Shown here: positions 45,087-53,949 of the stretch, one piece after another
Layout: each line of letters opens with the position of its first letter
How positions within the stretch are numbered: position 1 is the first letter of the stretch
Source: Geminicoccaceae bacterium
Lineage (GTDB): Bacteria > Pseudomonadota > Alphaproteobacteria > Geminicoccales > Geminicoccaceae
Length of the DNA stretch: 64,000 nucleotides
Direction of reading: 5' to 3'
NCBI GenBank assembly: GCA_020638465.1
Contig: JACKIM010000002.1
Span: 1,798,001 to 1,862,000, forward strand
The notes under the pieces: generated by a model
Database searches by the model: none
The model's input: only the letters and a program-made list of their open reading frames with translations
What the model was told of the DNA's origin: nothing
Made by a program: the position numbers and the translations under genes

Positions 45087-45395
45087 TCAGATGGAAATGT
45101 CGAGGCGCGATCCTCGAAGCTGGCCTTCGCCGCCACTTTCAGCGATGACATCCGTGGCAGGTTCGGGCGTATTGGCGCGATTGGTAGCTTCAACCGCTCT
45201 GACCATCTGTGCCTGGGCAACTCGGACCTCATCCGCGCGAACCTTGTCGGCCTGACCACGCCTGTCGGCTGCCTGATCGGCACCGGACCGCGTCTGGGCT
45301 GCACTGTCGCCAAGGTCGAATTCCGCACGACGGTTGTTCTCGGCCGCGGGCGAACGATAGGTAACCGGCGCATTGCCGGTCGCGGAAATCTGCAT
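45087..45395 (-). CDS. small hypothetical protein
   Basis: A 102-residue protein of unknown function. It is polar, rich in alanine, arginine, aspartate and glutamate, with no signal peptide or membrane segment and a likely long helix in the middle (residues about 30-75). ATG 45395 has GGAG 8 nt upstream, which supports it over the longer reading from 45434. It stands alone between the petABC terminator and hemW. I do not recognise a family; a competing minus-strand frame (44945-45409) has less protein-like composition. Confidence 0.55.
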   Translation of the reverse strand: MQISATGNAPVTYRSPAAENNRRAEFDLGDSAAQTRSGADQAADRRGQADKVRADEVRVAQAQMVRAVEATNRANTPEPATDVIAESGGEGQLRGSRLDISI

Positions 45396-45528
45396 GGGCG
45401 TTGCTCCAATCCGACTGGACTCCAGTCTAGCCAAACCCGGTTAATGAAACCCTAATTCCCGTGCTCATGCTGGAAAAATACCGGTATCAGGGAAGCCCAG
45501 CGCCGAATCTTCCTTCCCGCATGCCTGG

Positions 45529-46791
45529 TCACCGACTGATATCGGCAAGTAACCGGTCAAGGATGAGAATTCCGCTATCCGTTGCCCGTAACCGGTCGTC
45601 CCCCTTCCCGTCCCGGCACAGGGTGACCCAGCCCGAACGAAAGGCGCGGTCCAGCGCGCTGCGATCAAAGAGTTCGTCCCGTGGGCGCCCGGCCAGTCGC
45701 TCCAGCCGTTCCAGCGGTATACCTTCATCCAGCCGCAGCCCCATCATCAATGCTTCCATCGCCATGACATCCCTGTCGAGCCGGTCGCGCGGTTCTTCAC
45801 CATGCCCGGATGCCTCCACAGCAGATAGCCATGCATCGGGCTGGCGAATGGTCCGGGTCGCGAGACGGGTATTTCCCAGGCTCAGACGACCATGGGCACC
45901 GGGACCGATGCCGAGATAATCCCCGTAACGCCAATACACCAGATTGTGCCGCGACTCTTCGCCAGCCTGCGCGAAGTTCGAAACCTCATACGCGCTAAAG
46001 CCCCGGTCACGCATATGGTGTCGGGTAGCCTCGAACAGGGCCGCCTGCTCCTCGTCGCCCATGACCGGCAGGACCCCCCGCCCATGCAGCGCATGAAACC
46101 GCGTGCCGGGTTCGATGGTGAGCTGATACAGCGAGAGATGACGGGTCCCCAGGGCTGTCGCGGCATCCAGCTCCGCGAGCCACTCGGATCGTGACTGTCC
46201 CGCTCTGGCGTAGATCAGGTCAATGCTCACCCTGTCGAAGGTGGCCAGGGCGAGCTCGACTGCGCGAATGGCTTCCCGCGCATCATGCTCGCGGCCGAGA
46301 AAGCGCAAGGCCGCGTCGTTCAGCGACTGGACGCCAAGGGATACCCTGTTCACACCGGCATCGCGAAAGCCCCGAAACTTGCCGGCCTCCACGGAGGTCG
46401 GATTGGCCTCCAATGTGATCTCGACATTCGATGCGACCGTCCACAATTTCCCAATGCGGGCAACAATGGCCGCCACCGTTTCAGGCTGCATCAGGGACGG
46501 CGTTCCCCCGCCGAAGAAGACGGACTGAACCGGCCCGGCAAAACCGCTCGCATGGCCATGTTCCAGCTCGCGGACGAGCGCGCGGCGCCAGCGGTCATGA
46601 TCGACGCCCCCACGGACATGACTGTTGAAATCACAATAGGGACACTTGGCCTTGCAGAATGGCCAGTGGATATAGATTCCGCGTCCGGGCAATTCATCGC
46701 CGGAAGCCCCGGCATCATCACCCGCCCGATTCACATCATGCCGCTTTCCACAACTCTCGGCACTCCATCCCTGCCCGGACCCCATCACCAT
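45529..46791 (-). CDS. hemW: radical SAM family heme chaperone HemW
   Basis: A 420-residue radical SAM protein. The cluster ligands are C46, C50 and C53 in CKAKCPYC, followed by D-F; the fourth cysteine of true HemN (CxxxCxxCxC) is missing, which marks it as HemW. The GGGTPSLM and EANPTS motifs follow. HemW binds haem and delivers it to membrane proteins; it is not a coproporphyrinogen oxidase. The first 37 residues are an unusual extension before GIYIHWPFC, and a later start is possible. It stands apart from the common rdgB/rph neighbourhood. Confidence 0.9.
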   Translation of the reverse strand: MVMGSGQGWSAESCGKRHDVNRAGDDAGASGDELPGRGIYIHWPFCKAKCPYCDFNSHVRGGVDHDRWRRALVRELEHGHASGFAGPVQSVFFGGGTPSLMQPETVAAIVARIGKLWTVASNVEITLEANPTSVEAGKFRGFRDAGVNRVSLGVQSLNDAALRFLGREHDAREAIRAVELALATFDRVSIDLIYARAGQSRSEWLAELDAATALGTRHLSLYQLTIEPGTRFHALHGRGVLPVMGDEEQAALFEATRHHMRDRGFSAYEVSNFAQAGEESRHNLVYWRYGDYLGIGPGAHGRLSLGNTRLATRTIRQPDAWLSAVEASGHGEEPRDRLDRDVMAMEALMMGLRLDEGIPLERLERLAGRPRDELFDRSALDRAFRSGWVTLCRDGKGDDRLRATDSGILILDRLLADISR

Positions 46792-46972
46792 GGCCCGATG
46801 TCCGTTGCTTCAATCATTCCCATCCTTGCCACCATGAGACACAGGGTCCATTTGCAACGGCACGATGACAGCGGCTCGGTCGTCGCAACGGTCGTCAATT
46901 CGCAAGCACGCTGGTATACCGTCCGCACCCTGGTGAAATCGCATTCATGCCCTGTCGCAAAAGAGAGCTTCC

Positions 46973-47236
46973 TTGCCCAAGATCACGATCGGTACTGTCG
47001 TCAAGCTGTTGCTGGCTTCGTTCATCGTCGGCATGGCACTGGCCTATTTCGAGGTTTCGCCCGCCGACTTGATCGTATGGGCCCAGCAATCCTTCACCGA
47101 ATTCGCCGGAAATGCCAGCAAGCACGTCCAGTGGGCCCTCACCTATATCCTGCTCGGAGCCGTGATCGTCGTGCCGGTCTGGCTGTTGTTCTTCGTCATG
47201 CGGGCGATCGGCGGCAGGAACAAGGACAGGAACTGA
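46973..47236 (+). CDS. DUF6460 family small membrane protein
   Basis: An 87-residue protein with two hydrophobic segments (residues about 8-30 and 56-77) and a charged C-terminus ending in RNKDRN. It starts with TTG; no ATG or GTG precedes the first hydrophobic segment. It resembles the small DUF6460 proteins found in alphaproteobacteria, with no known function. It lies alone between hemW and the convergent binding-protein gene. Confidence 0.72.
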   Translation: MPKITIGTVVKLLLASFIVGMALAYFEVSPADLIVWAQQSFTEFAGNASKHVQWALTYILLGAVIVVPVWLLFFVMRAIGGRNKDRN

Positions 47237-47273
47237 ACCAGGGCGAGGACGAAGCCGGCCATGCCCCGGAAAC

Positions 47274-48488
47274 CTAACGAAATACGCCCGTTTCGACAAA
47301 CGCTCCATTCTCGATGACGAACCGGCCTGTCAAGCCGGGAACGTTGCCTGCCTCATCGAAATCGACCGGGCCACCCGCCCCTTCGTAGTCGATGTCCTCT
47401 CCCGCGGCGATGAGCTTTTTCGCCTTCTCCCATTCGCCGGGCAGCACCTTGGAGCCGGGTGGATTGGCAACCTCCCGCAACGCATCGCGTATCGCCGTAC
47501 GGTCGCCAGATCCGGCTCGTTCAATGGCAAGACCAATGAGGAAGGCCGCATCATAGGCATGTTCGATGAAGAACTTGTCCTCGGTGCTGCCGTAGGTCTT
47601 TTCATAGGCCTGATCGAACAGGGCCGCCGACTTGCCCCCTGCCGCACGCACCGGCGCGGCAACGAACGACGCCCCGATGTCGGCAGGATCGATCTGTTCC
47701 GGCAAACGATCGTCCAGCAATCCGTCCGTACCGATAAAGCGCTTGAAGGTGCCATTTTCGAGAGCGCTGCGAATAATCGCGATACCCGAACTCCCGGCCC
47801 GGGCGATGACCACCAGGCTATCGCTTCCCTTGCCGCCAAGCGCCGCCAGTGGCGCGCGATAGCTGTCCCGTCGCTCCTCGTGCGCCAGAATTCCCGTGAT
47901 CTCGCCGCCAAGCGCTTCAAATCCCTGTCTGAACCCGTCGGCAATACCGACGCCGTAGTCATTGTTGACGTAGGTGACAGCCACGCTGGCGATATCCTGC
48001 GAGTAGACGATCCTCGCCAGGGTCTTCCCTTGACTGTCAATTCCCGGGAGCACCCTGAAGACATAATCATCGTCGACGAGACTGGTCAGCTCCGGTGCAG
48101 TTGCTGTTGGTGAGATCATGACCACCCTGTTCGGTATGGTCACGGCGGTCGCGGATGCCATGGTCGCGGCCGAGGATAGCGCGCCAAGCACGGCGACGAC
48201 CTTCTCTTCCTCCACCAGTCTGTTGGCAGCGGCGACCGCACCTCCGCTCGTGGCCATCGAGTCGGCAATGACGAGTTCAAGGGTTCGCCCGTCGAGCACT
48301 CCGCCCTGTTCGTTGATCTGCCTGATCGCGAGCCTCATCGAATCGAGCATGGGCGGAACGAAATCGGCCAGCAGTCCCGTAACCCCCAGAAGCGCGCCGA
48401 CCTTGACCGGTGCAGCTGCGCGGGAAGGAGCAACCGCGATCAGGCTGACAACGATGGTGACAAGGATCGTTCGACAAATGTACCTCAT
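47274..48488 (-). CDS. orphan branched-chain-type ABC transporter substrate-binding protein
   Basis: A 404-residue Peripla_BP_6 protein with a Sec signal peptide (cleavage near residue 24, SRAAA) and a mature start VKVGALLGVTGLLADF. AAAGGAGG precedes ATG 48488. No permease or ATPase gene is adjacent, so it either feeds another Liv-type importer or acts as a sensor. It shares the family, but little obvious sequence, with the binding protein at 34 kb. Confidence 0.88.
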   Translation of the reverse strand: MRYICRTILVTIVVSLIAVAPSRAAAPVKVGALLGVTGLLADFVPPMLDSMRLAIRQINEQGGVLDGRTLELVIADSMATSGGAVAAANRLVEEEKVVAVLGALSSAATMASATAVTIPNRVVMISPTATAPELTSLVDDDYVFRVLPGIDSQGKTLARIVYSQDIASVAVTYVNNDYGVGIADGFRQGFEALGGEITGILAHEERRDSYRAPLAALGGKGSDSLVVIARAGSSGIAIIRSALENGTFKRFIGTDGLLDDRLPEQIDPADIGASFVAAPVRAAGGKSAALFDQAYEKTYGSTEDKFFIEHAYDAAFLIGLAIERAGSGDRTAIRDALREVANPPGSKVLPGEWEKAKKLIAAGEDIDYEGAGGPVDFDEAGNVPGLTGRFVIENGAFVETGVFR

Positions 48489-48721
48489 CCGTCCTCCTTT
48501 CGATCAGACAAGGCCCTGCATAGACATGCTGCGCGATCATCGCAGCCGGAAAACGCCCCGATACCGATATTGGATGCCCCGACAACAGACCGTGCAGGGC
48601 TTCGCAAGGCTGTGGGCATACGGTGATGAATGTCAAATGACGTCCGTGCGTTCGGGCACACCCATTCTCGCCTTTTCATCGGTGTTGCCGTAGGATGACG
48701 GCTTTCACCCGGGGTCACGCG

Positions 48722-49930
48722 ATGGATAATCGGTCGGCGATGAGGTTTCTCAATCTCGCGCATTTCATAGATCACTACTTCATGCTCATATTCCCCACTG
48801 CGGTACTGGCGCTGAGCGAACGATGGGGCATGAGCTATGCCGAAGCGTTGAAGTTGGGAACGCCGGCCTTTGTGCTGTTTGCCGCCGCAACGCTGCCCTT
48901 CGGCTGGCTCGGGGACCGTTTCGGTGGTGTGCCGATGATGCGGCTGTTCTTTTTCGGCATGGGATCGTCGGCCATCGCCGTCGGTTTCGCAGGCGGGCCC
49001 GTCATGTTCATGGCCGGCATGGCCGGAATCGGGTTGTTCGCAGCAATCTATCATCCGGTGGCGACAGCCATGATCGTGGCCCTTACCCCGGAGCGCGGCC
49101 GGGCTCTCGGCATCAATGGTGTCTATGGCAACCTCGGTGTGGCCCTCGCGGCAGCGATCACGGGAGGTCTTGTCGCCTTCGCCAGCTGGCGGGCGGCGTT
49201 CATCGTGCCGGGTATCGTGGCCTTGGTGACGGGAGCATTCTACCTGCGGCAATCCCGACCGACCACCCGTCAGGGTGCGGGTGAAAAGGCTCCACACCCG
49301 GAACCCCGGCCGGACAGCCGCGAGCAGCTCCGGGTCTTTATCGTCGTTGGAGTGACAGCGCTCTTCAGCGGACTCGTCTTCGCGGGAGTGACGGTTTCAA
49401 TGCCCAAGCTGTTCGAGGAACGCCTGCATGACACCGGCCTCGGGATCGGCGGCATCGGTGCCATCACCACGACCGTGTTCTTTTCCGCGTCATTTACACA
49501 ATTGTTCACCGGCCGCCTCATCGATCGTATCGGAGCCAGGCCCATCCTCCTGTTTGCCAGTGGAAGCACGGGACCGTTGCTGGTGGCGCTGGCGCTCCTG
49601 CCGGGCTACGGCGTCTTGCCGCTGGCGGTACCGCTCATGCTGGTCATCTTCGGTGCCGTCCCGGTGACGAGCTGGCTGCTAAGCCACTACGTGTCCCGGG
49701 CATGGCGGAGCCGTGCCTATTCGATGCAGTTTCTCCTGGCGCTGGGTGTAAACGCCGGGATCATACCGCTGATCTCCGGTGTTTACGAGCAGACCGGATC
49801 GACGGCGATGCTGTTCCTGATCCTTGCGGGTGCGTCCCTGGTGGTTTTCCTGGCCTCGCTCAGTCTGCCCGGGTTCGTTTCCCATATCGCGGGCAGCCGG
49901 CCTCTGGCATCGGGTCCCGGTACCGCGTAG
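48722..49930 (+). CDS. MFS transporter (Fsr-like)
   Basis: A 402-residue major-facilitator protein with 12 hydrophobic segments split by a charged central loop (about residues 190-215). The AHFIDHYFMLIFPTAVLAL start and GWLGDRFGG loop resemble the fosmidomycin-resistance (Fsr) type drug exporters, but the substrate is not known. Starts at 48695, 48722 and 48743 are all ATG in frame and none has a strong ribosome site. It is divergent from the orphan binding protein across 233 bp. Confidence 0.85.
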   Translation: MDNRSAMRFLNLAHFIDHYFMLIFPTAVLALSERWGMSYAEALKLGTPAFVLFAAATLPFGWLGDRFGGVPMMRLFFFGMGSSAIAVGFAGGPVMFMAGMAGIGLFAAIYHPVATAMIVALTPERGRALGINGVYGNLGVALAAAITGGLVAFASWRAAFIVPGIVALVTGAFYLRQSRPTTRQGAGEKAPHPEPRPDSREQLRVFIVVGVTALFSGLVFAGVTVSMPKLFEERLHDTGLGIGGIGAITTTVFFSASFTQLFTGRLIDRIGARPILLFASGSTGPLLVALALLPGYGVLPLAVPLMLVIFGAVPVTSWLLSHYVSRAWRSRAYSMQFLLALGVNAGIIPLISGVYEQTGSTAMLFLILAGASLVVFLASLSLPGFVSHIAGSRPLASGPGTA

Positions 49931-49984
49931 AAATACCACAGCAACAATTGAACTCGCGTTGAACGAAACTGACAGGGGACGAGG

Positions 49985-50425
49985 ATGCGCTATCTGCACA
50001 CGATGGTTCGCGTAAAGAATCTGGACGACTCACTCGACTTCTATTGCAACAAGATGGGCATGAAGGAAGTTCGCCGCATCGAGAATGAAGGCGGTCGCTT
50101 CACGCTCGTATTCCTCAGTGCGACGGATGATGAAGCCGCCGCCGGGGAACACCGGGCGCCGTTGCTGGAGTTGACCTACAACTGGGATCCCGAGGAGTAC
50201 ACCGGCGGCCGCAATTTCGGCCATCTGGCCTATGAGGTCGACAATGTCTACGAATTCTGCCGGCGGATGATGGACATGGGCGTCACGATCAATCGTCCGC
50301 CCCGCGAAGGCCGGATGGCGTTCATCAAGTCACCCGATGGCATCTCCTTCGAGATCCTGCAAAAGGACGGCAACCTTCCCGTGGAAGAGCCCTGGGCTTC
50401 AATGCCCAATACCGGAACCTGGTAG
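49985..50425 (+). CDS. gloA: lactoylglutathione lyase (glyoxalase I)
   Basis: A 146-residue vicinal-oxygen-chelate enzyme that turns the methylglyoxal-glutathione hemithioacetal into S-lactoylglutathione. The four metal ligands are visible: H5 in YLHTMVRV, a glutamate in LLELTYNW, H74-region GHLAYEV and a glutamate in GISFEILQ. It follows the MFS gene by 54 bp and ends in a strong terminator. Confidence 0.95.
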   Translation: MRYLHTMVRVKNLDDSLDFYCNKMGMKEVRRIENEGGRFTLVFLSATDDEAAAGEHRAPLLELTYNWDPEEYTGGRNFGHLAYEVDNVYEFCRRMMDMGVTINRPPREGRMAFIKSPDGISFEILQKDGNLPVEEPWASMPNTGTW

Positions 50426-50444
50426 GATCGAAGCGGAATTGACG

Positions 50445-50475
50445 AGGCCCGGCAGTTCGGTACTGCCGGGCCTTT
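50445..50475 (+). terminator. rho-independent terminator of gloA
   Basis: AGGCCCGGCAGT pairs perfectly with ACTGCCGGGCCT over 12 bp with a TCGGT loop, followed by a short TT tail. It lies 19 bp after the gloA stop and also separates the convergent tat operon. Confidence 0.85.
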
Positions 50476-50525
50476 GTCATGTCGAGTACGGACGCTGAAA
50501 CCGGGCGGCCGGAGGCAGAGTGCCC

Positions 50526-51362
50526 TCAGGTGCTCAAATCGGTCCCCGCACCATCGTCATCGTCTTCCTCCATTTCAGCGGCCTCGCGCTTGCGTTCGGC
50601 CATGCGGACCATGATGATCGAGATTTCATAGAGCATCAGGATCGGTATGCCGAGCCCGATCTGGCTGATGATATCGGGCGGGGTCAGGATGGCCGCCACG
50701 ACGAAGGTGATGACAATGGCATATTTGCGATTGCGCGAAAGTCCCTCCGACGTCACCAGCCCGACCCTGCCCATCAAGGTGAGGGCAACCGGCAACTGGA
50801 AGCACAGACCGAACGCGAAGATCAGCTTCATGACCAGATCGAGATATTCCCCGACACGGGCCTCAAGCTGGATCGGCAGCACGCCTTCTCCGCCGGGCGT
50901 GGCAAAACTGAGGAAGAACCGCCAGGCGAGAGGAAAGATCACATAGTAGACCATCGCCCCGCCGGCAAAGAACAGCACGGGTGTCGCCACCAGGAACGGC
51001 AGGAAGGCCCGCTTCTCGTTTCGATAGAGCCCCGGTGCGATGAACAACCAGAGTTGCATGGCGATGAAGGGAAAGGTGATGAACAGGGCGGCAAAGAACG
51101 CGATCTTCAGGTAGGTGAAGAAAACCTCGGTCAGAGCCGTGTAGATCATCCGGGAACAGGCCGCCCCCTCCTGCCCCGAAGTCGCGCTCTGAAGGCATAT
51201 GTCCGCCAGAGGCTGCGTGAGGAATACGTAGATGTCCTGAGCGAAGAAATAACAGACAACAAACGCAATGAGAATGGCTGCCGACGAGTACATCAGCCGG
51301 TTGCGCAACTCGATCAGATGATCGAGCAGCGGCATCTCGCGATCGTCGATGTCCTTGAGCAC
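50526..51362 (-). CDS. tatC: Sec-independent protein translocase TatC
   Basis: A 278-residue membrane protein with six transmembrane segments that recognises twin-arginine signals. The N-terminal MPLLDHLIELRNRLM is typical. It starts with GTG 51362 immediately after the tatB stop (no gap). The C-terminus has an acidic EEDDDD tail. In this window the Rieske protein and the sugar-binding protein carry Tat signals. Confidence 0.96.
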   Translation of the reverse strand: MLKDIDDREMPLLDHLIELRNRLMYSSAAILIAFVVCYFFAQDIYVFLTQPLADICLQSATSGQEGAACSRMIYTALTEVFFTYLKIAFFAALFITFPFIAMQLWLFIAPGLYRNEKRAFLPFLVATPVLFFAGGAMVYYVIFPLAWRFFLSFATPGGEGVLPIQLEARVGEYLDLVMKLIFAFGLCFQLPVALTLMGRVGLVTSEGLSRNRKYAIVITFVVAAILTPPDIISQIGLGIPILMLYEISIIMVRMAERKREAAEMEEDDDDGAGTDLST

Positions 51363-51833
51363 CTAGGGCTTTCCGTCCGTTGTCGCCGCATTGCCGGACG
51401 ACTTGTCTTCGCGCGGCCCGTCCTTGTCCGTCACGTCACCTGCACCAGCCGCCGCCACGGCCATCGGGGATCCGGCGGCCGGCTTGTCACCCGCACCCTC
51501 GTTCACATCGCCGGCACGCCCGGGCGATGAAACCCGCGGCGATTGCTTGCCGGCGGAGTTCCTGTCGTCGAGATCGATGGCGCTTTCGAGCGCATTCGTG
51601 ATCGTACCCTTGAGCTTGTTGGGCCCCGCCTTTTCGACAGCCTTCTTGATCTCGTCCAGTTCAGCCTCGCGGGCCATGTCGTCCAGCGAACGCTGGAAAT
51701 CGCGAGCCATCGCCCGCGCCTTGCCCGTCCACTTGCCGACGGTACGTGCAACGCGGGGCAAATCCTTAGGACCGATGACAATTATGGCCACCAGCATGAT
51801 GACGGCCATCTCGGACCAACCGAGATCGAACAT
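51363..51833 (-). CDS. tatB: Sec-independent protein translocase TatB
   Basis: A 156-residue protein: one N-terminal membrane helix (FDLGWSEMAVIMLVAIIVIGPKDLP), an amphipathic helix and a long disordered tail rich in glycine, aspartate and alanine. The GP-KDLP motif after the helix is the TatB hallmark. It sits between tatA and tatC and works with TatC in substrate recognition. Confidence 0.94.
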   Translation of the reverse strand: MFDLGWSEMAVIMLVAIIVIGPKDLPRVARTVGKWTGKARAMARDFQRSLDDMAREAELDEIKKAVEKAGPNKLKGTITNALESAIDLDDRNSAGKQSPRVSSPGRAGDVNEGAGDKPAAGSPMAVAAAGAGDVTDKDGPREDKSSGNAATTDGKP

Positions 51834-51874
51834 GAAGGGGGCTCCTCAAGCCAGCTGTCGTCCGAACAGGACAA

Positions 51875-52099
51875 TCAGCCCTTGGCAACCTCGTCCTTGA
51901 CACCTGTCTTCGGCGCTTCGGCCGAACGCTCGACGGTGATCGATGCCTTGTCATCGTCGTCGTCATCGTCCTTGAGACCGGACTTGAAACTCTTCACACC
52001 CTTGGCGACATCGCCCATCACCTTCGGCAACTTGCCAGCGCCGAAAAGAATCAGGACAATCATCAGGATCAGCACGACCTGCCAGATACCGATGCTCAT
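51875..52099 (-). CDS. tatA: Sec-independent protein translocase TatA
   Basis: A 74-residue protein: one membrane helix (SIGIWQVVLILMIVLILFGAGKLP), then the amphipathic helix and a striking run of seven aspartates near residue 44-50. TatA oligomers form the translocation pathway. ATG 52099 is chosen because the helix must start at the N-terminus; a longer reading from 52216 is wrong for the family. Confidence 0.95.
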   Translation of the reverse strand: MSIGIWQVVLILMIVLILFGAGKLPKVMGDVAKGVKSFKSGLKDDDDDDDKASITVERSAEAPKTGVKDEVAKG

Positions 52100-52221
52100 G
52101 GAAAGATCCTCATTGCTTGAATGCCGCCAACCCGGAAGCCAAACAACCGGGCCAGACAACACATGGGACGTTGCGGCGGAATTTGGCAAAAAACAAAACC
52201 CGGCGCAACGACGCAAACGGT

Positions 52222-53022
52222 TCAGGCGCTATCCTCACGTAGGGGTTTGAACAGGCCCGCCCCTTCAAGTTCGTCGAGCCTTGGCAGATCTTCAAGAGCG
52301 CTCAGGGCAAAATAGTCCAGAAAATCCGGTGTCGTCCCCCACATCACCGGGCGCCCGGGCGCTTCCTTGCGGCCCTTGGGCGTCACCCAGCCCGCATCGA
52401 CCAGCAGATCGAGTGTACCGCTCGAAACCGGGACTCCACGCACGGCCTCGACCTCGGCTCGCGTCACCGGTTGCTGGTAGGCGATGATGGCCAGCGTCTC
52501 AAGCGCCGCCCGTGACAGCCGCTTGGGCCGTTCCTCACTACGGGTCATGAAAGGTGCCACCTCGGCACAGGTGCGGAATGCCCATCGGCGCTCGCTGCGT
52601 TCGAGCCGGATACCCCGCCCCTCATACTCCTTGCGCAGCTGTTCCAGCAGCGGCAGGATCGCCACGGAAGGCCCGAGATGGGCCTGGATCACTTTTTCCT
52701 CAAGCGGTTCATCAGACTGGAACAACAGCGCTTCGAGGATGAATCTGGGCTCGATATCCGCTTTCCCGTCTTCGGTTTGTTCCTTTGCCTCGGACAAAAG
52801 CTCCGGCCCCCCTTCTCCGTTCGCCACGGGTCGGGAGGACTCCTCGACAGTCCCCCGCCCACCCGCATCATCGTTCCCCGGAGATCCTGCCGTCTCGCCG
52901 TCCGGCTCCCTGCTTCGGTCAGGTCGCCCAACTTCCGCTGCGGGAGCCTGGGTGCAGCCATCCTCCCGCGGCGGCTCCGGCTGACCTGTCGACCGCTCGG
53001 CCGGGAACTTGTCTTCAGACAT
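52222..53022 (-). CDS. scpB: segregation and condensation protein B (ScpB)
   Basis: A 266-residue protein. The two winged-helix domains of ScpB occupy about residues 85-250 (FILEALLFQSDEPL, then RLSRAALETLAIIAYQQPVTRAEVEAVRGV). With ScpA and SMC it forms the condensin that compacts and separates chromosomes. The first 80 residues are an acidic, proline- and glycine-rich disordered leader. ATG 53022 has AAGGA 7 nt upstream. An in-frame ATG at 53205 would add 61 residues with a hydrophobic segment, discussed among the findings. Confidence 0.93.
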   Translation of the reverse strand: MSEDKFPAERSTGQPEPPREDGCTQAPAAEVGRPDRSREPDGETAGSPGNDDAGGRGTVEESSRPVANGEGGPELLSEAKEQTEDGKADIEPRFILEALLFQSDEPLEEKVIQAHLGPSVAILPLLEQLRKEYEGRGIRLERSERRWAFRTCAEVAPFMTRSEERPKRLSRAALETLAIIAYQQPVTRAEVEAVRGVPVSSGTLDLLVDAGWVTPKGRKEAPGRPVMWGTTPDFLDYFALSALEDLPRLDELEGAGLFKPLREDSA

Positions 53023-53208
53023 CGCTCGTCCTTCTGTGGGCGCGTGACGATGCATCGCCGTCGGTGGCGGTGGCGGTGCGGGAAAATGCCGTTGATGCTC
53101 GCGCAGCCCGAACAATCGCCGGAACCATCGCTGTTGTCCCGTCCACCACAGCCAATCCACGAGGATCTGCAGTAGAACGAGGAGACTTTTGCCGAGGATT
53201 CGCATCGT

Positions 53209-53946
53209 TCATGATCGCCTCTTGATCAGGATCGGCCCGAATGGCCTTTCCTGCTGGATCTCCACCTCACCGCGCTTGGCCAGTTCGAGACCGGCTATCA
53301 GCGAGGAGGCAATGGCCGATCGGGTATGTGTCCCCGGATCGAGCCGCTCGGGCAGGAACGAACGGATATCGGCCCACTCCTGGCCGGTAAGCATGCGACT
53401 GAGCCGGGTGAGCTGATCCTCCACACTGACCAGCTTGCGCTTTTGAACGACAAACCTGCCGGTTCGCTGCCGCGTCATCACCCGACTGTAGGCAGCAAGC
53501 AGATCGGCCAGCCTGGCGATGTAACGCGGGTCGACATCGACGGTAACGGGCTCGGGCATCCCACGCGGCAGACGATCGACACCCAGGCTCGGACGGCTCA
53601 CAAGCTCCTCGCCGGCCTGACGCAGGGCATCCAGCAACTTCAGCCTCTCGGCAAGCTGCACCGCCATTTCCTCAGCATCAGGCTCCTCGCGTTCCTCCTT
53701 CGGCAGCAGCAGCTGCGACTTGAGGAACGTGAGCCAAGCAGCCATCACGAGGTATTCGGCAGCGATATCGAGCTGTAGTTCGTGCGCCCGTTTCAGATAG
53801 TCCAGATATTGTTCGGCCAGCGCCAGGACCGAGATCTTCGCCAGATCGACCTTTTGGGAGCGTGCCAGGTCGATCAGCAGGTCGAGCGGTCCCTCGAAAC
53901 CGTCGAGATCGACGACAAAGGTATCCGCGCTCCGCCCGGCCTCCAC
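53209..53946 (-). CDS. scpA: segregation and condensation protein A (ScpA)
   Basis: A 245-residue kleisin subunit. It opens with the ScpA signature DGFEGPLDLLIDLARSQKVDLAKISV and ends in a winged helix that binds the SMC head. It starts with GTG 53946, 3 bp after the M50 peptidase stop, and scpB follows at once. Its length and layout are normal for alphaproteobacteria. Confidence 0.95.
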   Translation of the reverse strand: MEAGRSADTFVVDLDGFEGPLDLLIDLARSQKVDLAKISVLALAEQYLDYLKRAHELQLDIAAEYLVMAAWLTFLKSQLLLPKEEREEPDAEEMAVQLAERLKLLDALRQAGEELVSRPSLGVDRLPRGMPEPVTVDVDPRYIARLADLLAAYSRVMTRQRTGRFVVQKRKLVSVEDQLTRLSRMLTGQEWADIRSFLPERLDPGTHTRSAIASSLIAGLELAKRGEVEIQQERPFGPILIKRRS

Positions 53947-53949
53947 GGC

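Noticed and set aside
45529..46791. second coproporphyrinogen oxidase (HemN)
   Set aside because: The fourth cysteine of the HemN motif is missing (CxxxCxxCDF), so it is HemW.
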